Shown piece by piece: positions 53,264-61,555 of a stretch of DNA of 64,000 bases. The stretch lies in contig CAWCXA010000016.1 in NCBI GenBank assembly GCA_963799425.1, positions 1 to 64,000 of the forward strand, in the 5' to 3' direction. This stretch comes from CAVWSM01 sp963799425 (lineage in GTDB: Bacteria > Actinomycetota > Actinomycetes > Jiangellales > Jiangellaceae). Every line of letters begins with the position of its first letter. Positions within the stretch are counted from its first letter, which is position 1. The position numbers and the translations under genes were made by a program. The notes beneath the pieces are model-generated. The model made no database searches, had not been told where the DNA came from, and worked only from the letters and a program-made list of their open reading frames with translations.

Positions 53264-54049
53264 TTACATCCCAGGCCAGTCAGGCGACCGCTTCTCGTTG
53301 TACGCCGCAATACCCTCGCGCCTGTCCGCCGACACCGCCGAGTCGCGCCATGCGGCATCTTCAACCTCAAGGCCCTCGGAAAGAATCCGCCCGAACCCCT
53401 GCCGCATCGCCCGCTTCGCGTTGCGCAGCGCGGTCGGCGCGGCGTGCGAGATCTCCGTCGCCAGCCGCAGCGCCTCGTCGCCCACCGCGCCGTACGGCAC
53501 CCGCCGGTCGACAAACCCGAGCCGTTGCGCCTCGACGGCCTCGATGTGACGGCCGGTGAACAGTACGTCCGCCGCGCGCGACCACCCGATCCGCCGCACC
53601 AGCAGCTGCGTACCCCCGCCACCCGGGATCAGCCCCAGCCGCACCTCGGGCAGCCCGAAGATTGCCGTGTCGTCGGCCACGATCACGTCACACGACAGCG
53701 CGAGCTCGAACCCGCCGCCGAGCGCGTACCCACCCACCGCCGCCACCGCCGGCACCGGCAGGTCGAGGATCGACCGGAACGCCGACGCCAGCACCGGACG
53801 CTGCGCGAGCATCTCCGCGTCGCCGAACCGCGCGCGCTCCTTCAGGTCGGCGCCAACACAGAACGCCCGCTCCGACGACGACGACAGGAGTACGGCGCGC
53901 ACGCTCTCGTCGCCGGCGATCTTCTCCGCCGCATCAGCCAGCTGTTCAGCCAGCGAAGTGTCGATCGCGTTCAGCGCAGTCGGTCTGTCGAGCACGATCT
54001 CGGCCACGGCCTCGGCCGGTCGCCTCACCGCAATGTGCTGCGCACTCAC
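53264..54049 (-). CDS. Enoyl-CoA hydratase/isomerase
   Basis: 261-residue crotonase-fold enzyme. AFCVGADLKERA is the oxyanion-hole strand, GGYALGGGFELALSCD and IFGLPEVRLGLIPGGGGTQL carry both catalytic glutamates of true hydratases, and FGRILSEGLEVEDAAW follows. In a leucine pathway the closest step is 3-methylglutaconyl-CoA hydration, directly before HMG-CoA lyase, and the neighbouring gene encodes that lyase; the substrate is inferred from this. The GTG start overlaps the cyclase stop as GTGA. Confidence 0.9.
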   Translation of the reverse strand: MSAQHIAVRRPAEAVAEIVLDRPTALNAIDTSLAEQLADAAEKIAGDESVRAVLLSSSSERAFCVGADLKERARFGDAEMLAQRPVLASAFRSILDLPVPAVAAVGGYALGGGFELALSCDVIVADDTAIFGLPEVRLGLIPGGGGTQLLVRRIGWSRAADVLFTGRHIEAVEAQRLGFVDRRVPYGAVGDEALRLATEISHAAPTALRNAKRAMRQGFGRILSEGLEVEDAAWRDSAVSADRREGIAAYNEKRSPDWPGM

Positions 54050-55053
54050 ACTCCCGAGCCTAGTCGGGCATCTCCGCTGGCCGCTCCGACCACAACTCCG
54101 ACCACCTCGCCGAAACTCCGCACCGGCTGCGGCGGCAGTGCACGCAACTCGTACCCACCCCGCAGGGCAAGCGCCTCCGCCGTCGCCTGGTCGACCAGAA
54201 CATGACCGCTCTCCGCCAATGCCGTGAGCCGGCTCGCGAGGTTGACCGTCGAACCGAACACGTCGCCGATCCGCTGCGTCACCGGTCCGGTCGCGATTCC
54301 TACCCGCAGGTCCGGCAGCTCAGAGTCTCCTGGGACCTTTTCGACGAGCCCGAGGCCTATGTCGACCGCGACGGCGGGCGAGCTCGACACGAACAGCACC
54401 TCGTCACCCAACGTCTTGACCAGCCGCGCATCGTGCCACGCCACGAGGTCCGCGGCCCGCGCCTCGAATTGCTCGACCAGCTCGCCCAGCTGCTCCTCGT
54501 CCAGACCGCGCGACAACCGCGTGAACCCGACGATGTCGGCAAACCCCACCGACATCACCGGCTCACCTTCTGCGGCCGGGGTGGCCACTACGCGCTGCAC
54601 GGCCCGGGCTAGATGTCGTCGCCAGGCAAGTACGAGTACGTCTTCGAAGACGGGCAGCAGATCCGCCGCGAACGCGTACGCCGTCTTGAGCTGGCTTCCG
54701 TACCCCGCACCGTCCACCTCCTCGAACGCCTCGATGAGCACGGTGATCTCGTCGACCTCCCAGTCGGCAAGCCTTGAGGCCGTACGACCGAAGCCGCGGA
54801 CCAGCCGCACCGCCGTCTCCTCGGTCAAGGCGCCCGTACGCATCAACCCGCCGATCGCGCGCAGCGCGGCGATGTCGCTGTCAGTGAAGACCGGCGCGTC
54901 GCCGACGTCCGGGAAACCCAGAGCGCGCCAGAACAGCCGCGCCGTCTCGAGCGGGACTCCCGACGCCTCGGCCACCTCGCTGCGAGTGTGCTGCGGCGGG
55001 GCGCCGAGCAGCAGGCGCTCGAGGCGCTGCGCGACTTCCGGATCCTCGGTCAC
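54046..55053 (-). CDS. Class III adenylate cyclase with N-terminal regulatory domain
   Basis: 335-residue soluble cyclase. Residues 1-160 form a helical domain like the autoinhibitory part of actinobacterial Rv2212/Rv1264-type cyclases (RSEVAEASGVPLETARLFWR, LGFPDVGD). The catalytic domain has SVGFADIVGFTRLSRGLDEE (first metal Asp), LVKTLGDEVLFVS (Lys for adenine, second metal Asp) and IGDVFGSTVNLASRLTALA (adenine Asp, transition-state Asn and Arg). All six canonical residues are present, so it should make cAMP. It overlaps both the PH-domain gene and the hydratase gene as GTGA, tying it to the operon. Confidence 0.92.
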   Translation of the reverse strand: MTEDPEVAQRLERLLLGAPPQHTRSEVAEASGVPLETARLFWRALGFPDVGDAPVFTDSDIAALRAIGGLMRTGALTEETAVRLVRGFGRTASRLADWEVDEITVLIEAFEEVDGAGYGSQLKTAYAFAADLLPVFEDVLVLAWRRHLARAVQRVVATPAAEGEPVMSVGFADIVGFTRLSRGLDEEQLGELVEQFEARAADLVAWHDARLVKTLGDEVLFVSSSPAVAVDIGLGLVEKVPGDSELPDLRVGIATGPVTQRIGDVFGSTVNLASRLTALAESGHVLVDQATAEALALRGGYELRALPPQPVRSFGEVVGVVVGAASGDARLGSGV

Positions 55054-55574
55054 TGTGACTGGTCGTTGCTCCGGCGCTTGTCGGTCTCGTCGGGGATGTC
55101 GACGTCGAGCAACAGCTCTTGCAGCTTGAGGTGGAAGAACTCGACCTTGGGTACGTCGCGGATGACGTTGTGCCCCCGCTCACCGGCCGACTCCACGACC
55201 AGCGTGCCGCAGCCGAGCAGGCGGTCGATGGGGCCTCGTTCGTACGACACGTCGTTGACCTTCTTGAGCGGGATGTCGCGACCCGTGCGAGTGAACACGC
55301 CCTGCCGCGTGATCAGCCGTCGGTTGGTCAAGGTGTCAGTCGACGACAGCCAGTTGAGGAACGGCCAGACCGAGAAGATGAGGATGATGAGCAGCGCGAC
55401 GATGATCACCGGCCAGGTCGACCAGTCGGTGCCGACCGCCAGCAGGAAACCCGCAGCAGCACAGGTCCCAATGAGGATCACGGCCGGGAGGACCAGGGAC
55501 TTCCAGTGGGTGCGCTCGTGCAGGATGACCTCTTCCCCGTCACCCAGGAGCTTCTGCGGGAACGCGACAACCAT
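55050..55574 (-). CDS. PH-domain (bPH2) membrane protein
   Basis: 174-residue protein with two adjacent transmembrane helices (LPAVILIGTCAAAGFLLAVG; PVIIVALLIILIFSVWPFL) followed by a bacterial PH domain: LTNRRLITRQGVFTRTGRDI, PLKKVNDVSYERGPIDRLLG and CGTLVVESAGE. This is the standard architecture of the YdbS-like bPH2 family near birA and cyclase genes in actinobacteria. Function is unknown; a membrane scaffold is plausible. Its stop overlaps the cyclase GTG, and it begins 28 bases after the birA stop. Confidence 0.9.
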   Translation of the reverse strand: MVVAFPQKLLGDGEEVILHERTHWKSLVLPAVILIGTCAAAGFLLAVGTDWSTWPVIIVALLIILIFSVWPFLNWLSSTDTLTNRRLITRQGVFTRTGRDIPLKKVNDVSYERGPIDRLLGCGTLVVESAGERGHNVIRDVPKVEFFHLKLQELLLDVDIPDETDKRRSNDQSQ

Positions 55575-55602
55575 GTGCGCATCGTGCCACGTTCCACCGG
55601 TT

Positions 55603-56400
55603 CTACGGAGTCTGGCGCTCCATGTTTCGCGTGCTAGCCGTCAGCCCCGCCGCTCGTACGTGGACGACATCGCCCGCGCCGACCGCCGTACGGCCCTCGG
55701 GGCCCTCCACCACGAGGCGACCCTCCTCATCGATCGCCACCGCGCGGCCGACGACCGTGCGCGCGCCGGGCAGCGAGACGTGTACGTCCTGGCCGAGGGT
55801 GACGCATCGAGCGGTGTACGCGGCCGCGAGCCAGGCCGCCGCCGACCCCTCGGCCTCGCGCCACCGCAGGTAGCCCGCGGCGAGCTCGTGCAGCACCGCG
55901 GCCAGGACGTCCTCACGGGTCAGCCGCACCGACGAGCGAGCGTCCAGCGACACGGCGCCAGGCGGCAGGTCCGCGGCCGGCACGGACACGTTGAGGCCAA
56001 TGCCGGCCACGACCGCGGGCCCGTCCGCGGTGTCGACCCGCTCGACGAGGATGCCGGCCAGCTTGTAGTCGTCGACGAGTACGTCGTTGGGCCACTTCAG
56101 CCCAACCGAGACGCCCGAGACAGAGCGCACCGCATCGGCCACGGCGACCCCGACGAGCAGCGGCAGCCACGTCCAGCGGGAGACCGCGACGTCAACAGGT
56201 CGCAGCAGCACCGACATCGACAGGCTCGAGCCCGGCGGCGAGCTCCACTCGCGCGCGAGCCGGCCGCGGCCGCTGGTCTGTTCGCCAGCGTGGATCACGA
56301 GCCCCTCAGGCGCGCCGTCTCGCGCGGCCGCAGCGACGTCGGCGTTGGTCGAGCCGGTCTGGCGCACGAACCGCACGGGACCCCAGAACGAGTGGATCAT
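55603..56400 (-). CDS. birA: Biotin--[acetyl-CoA-carboxylase] ligase, HTH-less
   Basis: 265-residue biotin protein ligase that attaches biotin to carboxyl-carrier proteins of acyl-CoA carboxylases. TGSTNADVAAAARDGAPEG, EQTSGRGRLAREWSSPPG (the GRGRxxRxW biotinyl-AMP loop), LKWPNDVLVDDYKLAGILVE and AGIGLNVSVP are all present. There is no N-terminal helix-turn-helix, so it does not act as a biotin repressor. Its ATG overlaps the ppc stop as TGATG. The divergent accD5/accE genes encode the carboxylase partners, while the biotinylated alpha subunit lies outside the window. Confidence 0.95.
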   Translation of the reverse strand: MIHSFWGPVRFVRQTGSTNADVAAAARDGAPEGLVIHAGEQTSGRGRLAREWSSPPGSSLSMSVLLRPVDVAVSRWTWLPLLVGVAVADAVRSVSGVSVGLKWPNDVLVDDYKLAGILVERVDTADGPAVVAGIGLNVSVPAADLPPGAVSLDARSSVRLTREDVLAAVLHELAAGYLRWREAEGSAAAWLAAAYTARCVTLGQDVHVSLPGARTVVGRAVAIDEEGRLVVEGPEGRTAVGAGDVVHVRAAGLTASTRNMERQTP

Positions 56401-59078
56401 CAGCCCGTGTTCTGCAGCCCCGCGGCCACACCGTTGACCGTGATCAGCAGTAGCCGTCGCAGCGCGTCGACATCACTGTCATTGAGCCCCTCGCCGCCAC
56501 GCAACGCCCGCAGTGCGCGCAGCTGCAGATGGGACAGCGCATCGACGTACGGGTTGCGCAGCGCAACAGCCCACCCCAGCACGTGCCTGTCCTCCAGCAA
56601 CCTCGTGTGCCCGGTGACGCGCAGCACCCATTCGACCGTAAGCGCGTGCTCGTCGAGCACCAGCGCGGCTAGGTCGTCGCGGCCGCCCAGGTCGAGGTAG
56701 CCGGACAGGATCCGCCGGTCGGTCTTGGCGAGCGACATCTCGGCGTTCTCCATGAGCACCGTGAAGAGCGGCCATTCGGCGTACGCGGTCTGCAGCACAC
56801 CCACGTCGCCAACCGCGGCGAGGCCGGAGCCGAGGCCGTACCAACCCGGCACGTTCGCCCTCGTCTGCGCCCACGCGAACACCCACGGGATCGCCCGCAG
56901 ATCCTCCAGCGACGACAGCGACAGCCCGCGGCGAGCCGGCCGCGAACCGATCGGCAACGCACCGAGCTCCTCCAGCGGAGTCACCGTCGCGAACCACTCG
57001 GCGAAGCCCTCGCTGCGGACGAGTCCGTGGTACGACTCGCGCGCGGCCACATCCAGCGACGACGCCACGTCGGCGAACCGCTCGGCTGCCTCGTGCGCAC
57101 GCCGCTCCACCGCGGGCGTCGAGGCGAGCAGGACCGCGGCGGCGACCTGCTCGATGTGCCGGTGCGCGATCGTCGGGTCTCCGTAGCGCGCGAAGATGAC
57201 CTCGCCCTGCTCGGTCACCTTGAACCGCCCGGATACCGAACCGGGCGCCTGCGCGAGCACTGCCCGGTTGGCCGGCCCGCCACCGCGGCCGAGCGCCCCG
57301 CCGCGCCCGTGGAACATCGTGAGCGTGATGTCGTGTCGCGCCGCCCAGTCGGCGAGCCGGCCCTGCGCGTCGTACAGCGCGAGCGTCGCCGACACCGGCC
57401 CGACGTCCTTTGCCGAGTCGGAGTAGCCGAGCATCACCTCGAACCTGCGACCCGTCGCCGCCAGCCGCGCCTGGATCGCCGGCAGCTGCACGGCGGCCTC
57501 GAGCACGTCGATGCAGTTGTCGAGGTCCTCGCGCGTCTCGAAGAGGGGTACGACGTCGAGCTCGACGGGCCGGTCGCCGAGTGCGTGCGCCGCGAGCTCG
57601 TACACCGCCGCCAGGTCATCGGCCGACTGCGTGAACGACACGACGTAGCGGCGGCACGCATCAGCCCCGAAGCGCTGCTGCAGCTGCGCCATCACACGGA
57701 TCGTGGCGAGCACCTCGTCGGTCTGGGCCGAACGCTCCCCGCCGGCTCGCAGCTCAGCCAACGCCGCCGCGTGAACCTTGCTGTGCTGCCGCACCTCGAG
57801 CTCGGCGAGGTGGAACCCGAACGTCTCTGCCTGCCAAATCAAGTGCTGCAGTTCGCCGTACGCCTGCCGCTTGGCACCCGCAGCGGCCAGCGAATCCTGC
57901 ACGGTCCGCAAGTCGGCGAGAAAGTCGCGCACGGACGCGTAGGCGAGGTCCGCGTCGCGCCGCCGCGTTGCCGCAACCCGCTCGGCGACCAGCAGCAGCG
58001 CTATCCGGTGCGGCTCCCCCGGCGACCGGGTGGTGAGCGCGTCTGCGAGCTCCGGCTTGACTTCGGTCACGTCGGAGATGAGCCGGTACACGTCGGCCGA
58101 TGGGGGCGTCGTGGCCGCCGACGCAGTGAGCGAGCGCCCGATGCGCCCGCACGCGTTCTCCAGGCCGATCAGCACGTGCTCGGACTGGATCGCGAGCGCC
58201 TCCCGAGTGACGGCGGCGGTGACGTACGGGTTGCCGTCACGGTCGCCGCCGATCCACGAGCCGAACCGGATGAACGCCGGCACCGCCGACGGCTCCGCCC
58301 CGCTGCGCTCGCCCGCAAGCACCGCGTCGACGTGCCGGTAGACCTGCGGCGCGACGCGGAACAGCACCTCGTCGAAGACCGCCATCGCCGTGCGCACCTC
58401 GTCGAGCGGACCCGGTCGCTGCTCGCGCAATGCCGACGTACGCCAGAGGATGTCGATCGCCTCGAGCAGCCGGCGACGTGTCTCGGTCCGCTCGCTCTCC
58501 CCGAGCCGGGGGTCGTCTGTCTGATCGAGCAGTTCGGCGACCCGGTTGAGTGTGGTGACGATGGCGCGGCGGCGCGCCTCAGTCGGGTGCGCCGTGAGTA
58601 CGGGGCGCATCTCGAGCCCGCGCAGCAGTGCTGCCGCCTGCTCCTCGCCGTCCTCGGCCGCGACCTGCTGGACTGCGCCGGCCAGGGCGTCGGTGAGCGG
58701 TGCCCCGGCGCGGTCGCGCTCGCGGAGCGTGCGGATGCGGTGCTGCTGCTCGGCCAGGTTGACCAGGTGGAAGTAGACCGTGAACGCCCGGGCGACATCC
58801 TCGGCCCGCGGTAGGTCGAAGCTCGCCGCCAGCGCCGTGGCCTCCTTGGCCGCGACGTCGGCGACCGCCGGGTCGAGGTCGTGCGTGCTGATCGTCAGCC
58901 CGCGCAGGCGCTCGACGTCATCGAGCAGCTCCTGCCCGCCGTACTCGCGGAGCACCTCGCCGAGCAGCCCACCCAGCATCCGCACGTCGCGGCGCAGCGC
59001 GTCCGGCATCTCGACGCGGGCCCTTGCCCGCGGGGCCGCCGCACCCCGATCCGGCGGCAGCGATGCGGACGGGGCCAT
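56400..59078 (-). CDS. ppc: Phosphoenolpyruvate carboxylase
   Basis: 892-residue anaplerotic enzyme forming oxaloacetate from PEP and bicarbonate. MRPVLTAHPTEARRRAI has the catalytic His; FHGRGGALGRGGGPANRAVL is the second signature with the mobile arginine loop; IPWVFAWAQTRANVPGWYGL and the C-terminal VNGVAAGLQNTG are standard. Length is normal. ATG at MAPSASL is chosen because it is six bases from a TACGCT -10 box; a start nine codons upstream lies inside that promoter. It heads a minus-strand operon with birA. Confidence 0.97.
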   Translation of the reverse strand: MAPSASLPPDRGAAAPRARARVEMPDALRRDVRMLGGLLGEVLREYGGQELLDDVERLRGLTISTHDLDPAVADVAAKEATALAASFDLPRAEDVARAFTVYFHLVNLAEQQHRIRTLRERDRAGAPLTDALAGAVQQVAAEDGEEQAAALLRGLEMRPVLTAHPTEARRRAIVTTLNRVAELLDQTDDPRLGESERTETRRRLLEAIDILWRTSALREQRPGPLDEVRTAMAVFDEVLFRVAPQVYRHVDAVLAGERSGAEPSAVPAFIRFGSWIGGDRDGNPYVTAAVTREALAIQSEHVLIGLENACGRIGRSLTASAATTPPSADVYRLISDVTEVKPELADALTTRSPGEPHRIALLLVAERVAATRRRDADLAYASVRDFLADLRTVQDSLAAAGAKRQAYGELQHLIWQAETFGFHLAELEVRQHSKVHAAALAELRAGGERSAQTDEVLATIRVMAQLQQRFGADACRRYVVSFTQSADDLAAVYELAAHALGDRPVELDVVPLFETREDLDNCIDVLEAAVQLPAIQARLAATGRRFEVMLGYSDSAKDVGPVSATLALYDAQGRLADWAARHDITLTMFHGRGGALGRGGGPANRAVLAQAPGSVSGRFKVTEQGEVIFARYGDPTIAHRHIEQVAAAVLLASTPAVERRAHEAAERFADVASSLDVAARESYHGLVRSEGFAEWFATVTPLEELGALPIGSRPARRGLSLSSLEDLRAIPWVFAWAQTRANVPGWYGLGSGLAAVGDVGVLQTAYAEWPLFTVLMENAEMSLAKTDRRILSGYLDLGGRDDLAALVLDEHALTVEWVLRVTGHTRLLEDRHVLGWAVALRNPYVDALSHLQLRALRALRGGEGLNDSDVDALRRLLLITVNGVAAGLQNTG

Positions 59079-59084
59079 GGCCGG

Positions 59085-59090
59085 AGCGTA
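59085..59090 (-). promoter_or_regulatory. Leaderless-type -10 box for ppc
   Basis: Minus-strand TACGCT, seven bases before the ppc ATG. The divergent accD5 gene has the same hexamer at the same kind of distance. Confidence 0.5.
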
Positions 59091-59169
59091 CTTGTGGGTC
59101 CGCACAACCCCTCGAAGCGTCTCGTCATCCGGTCTGCACAGTTACCACCGGGTAGCAACAGCCCCGAGA

Positions 59170-59175
59170 TACGCT
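59170..59175 (+). promoter_or_regulatory. Leaderless-type -10 box for the accD5-like gene
   Basis: TACGCT, eight bases before the ATG, with no ribosome binding site. It mirrors the ppc box at 59085-59090, giving a compact divergent promoter pair in a 104-base region. Confidence 0.5.
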
Positions 59176-59182
59176 GCGGCCC

Positions 59183-60775
59183 ATGAGTTCGACCCCTCCA
59201 GACCCGTCGATCGACATCCACACGACCGCCGGAAAGATCGCCGACCTGCGCCGTCGCACCGACGAGGCGGTGCACGCCGGCTCGGCGCGCGCCGTGGAGA
59301 AGCAGCACGCCAAGGGCAAGAAGACCGCACGCGAGCGCATCGAGATGCTGCTCGACGAGGGGTCGTTCGAGGAGCTGGACGAGCTGGCCCGGCACCGCTC
59401 GACCGCGTTCGGGCAGGAGAAGAACCGGCCGTACGGCGACGGCGTCGTCACCGGGTTCGGGACGGTCGACGGCCGCCAGGTGTGCGTGTTCGCGCAGGAC
59501 TTCACGGTGTTCGGCGGCAGCCTCGGCGAGGTGTTCGGCGAGAAGATCGTCAAGGTCATGGATCTCGCCCTCAAGACCGGCTGCCCGATCATCGGCATCA
59601 ACGACTCAGGCGGCGCGCGCATCCAGGAGGGTGTGGTCGCGCTCGGTCTCTACGCCGAGATCTTCAAGCGCAACACGCACGCCTCCGGCGTCATCCCGCA
59701 GATCTCGTTGATCATGGGCCCGTCCGCGGGCGGCGCTGTCTACTCCCCGGCGCTCACCGACTTCGTCGTGATGGTCGACCAGACCTCGCACATGTTCATC
59801 ACCGGGCCTGACGTCATCAAGACGGTCACTGGTGAGGATGTCGGGTTCGAGGACCTCGGCGGCGGTCGCGCCCACAACACCAAGAGCGGCGTCGCGCACT
59901 ACCTCGGGCACGACGAGCAGGACGCCATCGACTACGTACGCGCGCTGCTCTCGTACCTGCCTGGCAACAACCTCGAGGAGCCACCGGCATTTCCCGACGA
60001 CGCCGAACTCGAAGTCACCGACCATGACCGCGAGCTCAACGTCGTCGTGCCCGACTCGGCCAACCAGCCGTACGACATCCACGAGGTCATCACCCACGTC
60101 CTCGACGACGACGAGTTCCTCGAGGTGCACGCGCTGTTCGCACCCAACATCGTCGTCGGCTTCGGACGCGTCGAGGGGCACGCGGTCGGCGTCGTAGCCA
60201 ACCAGCCGCTGCACTTCGCGGGCTGCCTCGACATCGACGCATCCGAGAAGGCGGCCCGCTTCGTCCGTACCTGCGACGCCTTCAACATCCCCATCCTCAC
60301 GTTCGTCGACGTGCCAGGGTTCCTGCCCGGCACCGGCCAGGAGTGGAACGGCATCATCCGCCGCGGCGCCAAGCTCATCTACGCCTACGCGGAGGCGACC
60401 GTCCCGCTGCTCACGGTGATCACGCGCAAGGCGTACGGCGGCGCGTACGACGTCATGGGCTCCAAGCACCTCGGCGCCGACCTCAACCTGGCGTGGCCGA
60501 CGGCCCAGATCGCGGTCATGGGCGCGCAGGGCGCGGTCAACATCCTCTACCGGCGCGAGCTCGCGGAGACCGACGATCCGGAGGCGCTGCGCGCCAAGAT
60601 GGTGCAGGAGTACGAGGACACGCTCGCCAACCCCTACGTTGCCGCCGAGCGCGGGTACGTCGACAGCGTCATCGAGCCGGCGCAGACCCGCGTCGCGATC
60701 GTCAAGGCGCTGCGAGCTTTGCGCAACAAGCGCGCCACGCTGCCCCCGAAGAAGCACGGGAACATCCCCCTATGA
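59183..60775 (+). CDS. accD5: Acyl-CoA (propionyl-CoA) carboxylase beta subunit
   Basis: 530-residue carboxyltransferase of the AccD5/PccB type, moving the carboxyl group from biotin to propionyl- or acetyl-CoA. ARERIEMLLDEGSFEELDE, FGQEKNRPYGDGVVTGFGTV, GINDSGGARIQEGVVALG, GPSAGGAVYSPALTDFVVM, VDVPGFLPGTGQEWNGIIRR and AYGGAYDVMGSKHLGADLN cover both crotonase-like halves and the oxyanion glycines. The stop overlaps the epsilon-subunit start as ATGA, the accD5-accE pair typical of actinobacteria. PccB specificity is the likelier assignment, but acetyl-CoA cannot be excluded. Confidence 0.95.
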   Translation: MSSTPPDPSIDIHTTAGKIADLRRRTDEAVHAGSARAVEKQHAKGKKTARERIEMLLDEGSFEELDELARHRSTAFGQEKNRPYGDGVVTGFGTVDGRQVCVFAQDFTVFGGSLGEVFGEKIVKVMDLALKTGCPIIGINDSGGARIQEGVVALGLYAEIFKRNTHASGVIPQISLIMGPSAGGAVYSPALTDFVVMVDQTSHMFITGPDVIKTVTGEDVGFEDLGGGRAHNTKSGVAHYLGHDEQDAIDYVRALLSYLPGNNLEEPPAFPDDAELEVTDHDRELNVVVPDSANQPYDIHEVITHVLDDDEFLEVHALFAPNIVVGFGRVEGHAVGVVANQPLHFAGCLDIDASEKAARFVRTCDAFNIPILTFVDVPGFLPGTGQEWNGIIRRGAKLIYAYAEATVPLLTVITRKAYGGAYDVMGSKHLGADLNLAWPTAQIAVMGAQGAVNILYRRELAETDDPEALRAKMVQEYEDTLANPYVAAERGYVDSVIEPAQTRVAIVKALRALRNKRATLPPKKHGNIPL

Positions 60776-60996
60776 GCGACGAAGAGCCGCTGCTGCGAGT
60801 CGAGCGTGGCAACCCGACGCCAGAGGAGCTGGCCGCCCTCGTGGCTGTTGTGGCCGCTCGCCGCGCTGCAGCAGCGGGCGAAACCGCCGAGGCCCCGAGC
60901 AAGACGAGCCGCTGGGCGACCTATTGGCGTACGACGAACCGCGCCGCCGCACGCCCCGGGCCGGGGGCCTGGCGGTCACGAGGCACTGGGAGCTAA
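60772..60996 (+). CDS. accE: Acyl-CoA carboxylase epsilon subunit
   Basis: 74-residue AccE-like protein that stimulates the alpha-beta carboxylase complex in actinobacteria. LLRVERGNPTPEELAALVAV is the family hallmark, followed by an Ala-rich linker and the C-terminal PGPGAWRSRG element. The ATG overlaps the accD5 stop as ATGA. Small and often missed by gene finders. It ends 7 bases before the next gene. Confidence 0.9.
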   Translation: MSDEEPLLRVERGNPTPEELAALVAVVAARRAAAAGETAEAPSKTSRWATYWRTTNRAAARPGPGAWRSRGTGS

Positions 60997-61003
60997 GCGC
61001 GCC

Positions 61004-61555
61004 GTGCTCGCGGTCGGGGCGGTCACGGCGCGCGGCGGGGTCGTCGCGGTGGCGCTGGCCGAGCCGGTCAACGAGCCCCGGCTCGTCGCCCGGATCGAGC
61101 GGCCGCTCATCCCCGACGACCTGCCCTTCCAGCCGTACCACGAGGCGGTCGGGCTGCCGCTCAACGAGGCTGAGCGACTCGTGCACGCGGTCGAGTTCGC
61201 GGCCCTGGCACGCGCTATGACAGCGTTCCGCGACCTGATCGCCGAGTTACCGCAACCCAACTCGCTCGCCGGGGTCGGGGTCGTGTCCAAGGCACCCGCG
61301 CCGCCGCGGAGCATCGCCGAGTCGCTGAAGTCGCATCCGTGGCTGCACGACGCCGAGGGCCACCTCTACCGCGAGGCGCTGCTGGATGCCGCCGAAAAGC
61401 TCGGCCTCAACGCCGTACCCGTACTCGATCAGGACCTGCCACCCGCCGAAGACCTGGTCGCCAGCGTCGGCCGTACGACCCATCGACCCTGGCGAAGACT
61501 CGAAAAGGACGCCGTGCGCGCCGCACTCGTGATACTCCAGCAGGCATGCGCATAG
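61004..61555 (+). CDS. Hypothetical protein between accE and lhgO
   Basis: 183-residue protein of unknown function. GTG is the start, with GGGAGC upstream; the longer frame overlaps accE and looks artificial. It opens with VGAVTARGGVVAVALAEPV, continues IPDDLPFQPYHEAVGLPLNE, and ends LEKDAVRAALVILQQACA, predicted alternating strands and helices with no signal peptide. In mycobacteria the corresponding slot after accE holds maf, but this protein lacks Maf motifs. The 3' end overlaps the lhgO start by 10 bases, so the two are coupled. An RNase H-like fold is a weak guess from the terminal pattern only. Confidence 0.72.
   Translation: MLAVGAVTARGGVVAVALAEPVNEPRLVARIERPLIPDDLPFQPYHEAVGLPLNEAERLVHAVEFAALARAMTAFRDLIAELPQPNSLAGVGVVSKAPAPPRSIAESLKSHPWLHDAEGHLYREALLDAAEKLGLNAVPVLDQDLPPAEDLVASVGRTTHRPWRRLEKDAVRAALVILQQACA

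Noticed and set aside
52211..54205. A 664-residue plus-strand frame opposite HMG-CoA lyase, hydratase and cyclase
   Set aside because: Arg/Pro/His-rich composition with no domain; it is the complement of well-supported genes.
57027..58814. A 595-residue plus-strand frame inside ppc
   Set aside because: Mirror of the PEP carboxylase gene, with no family and biased composition.
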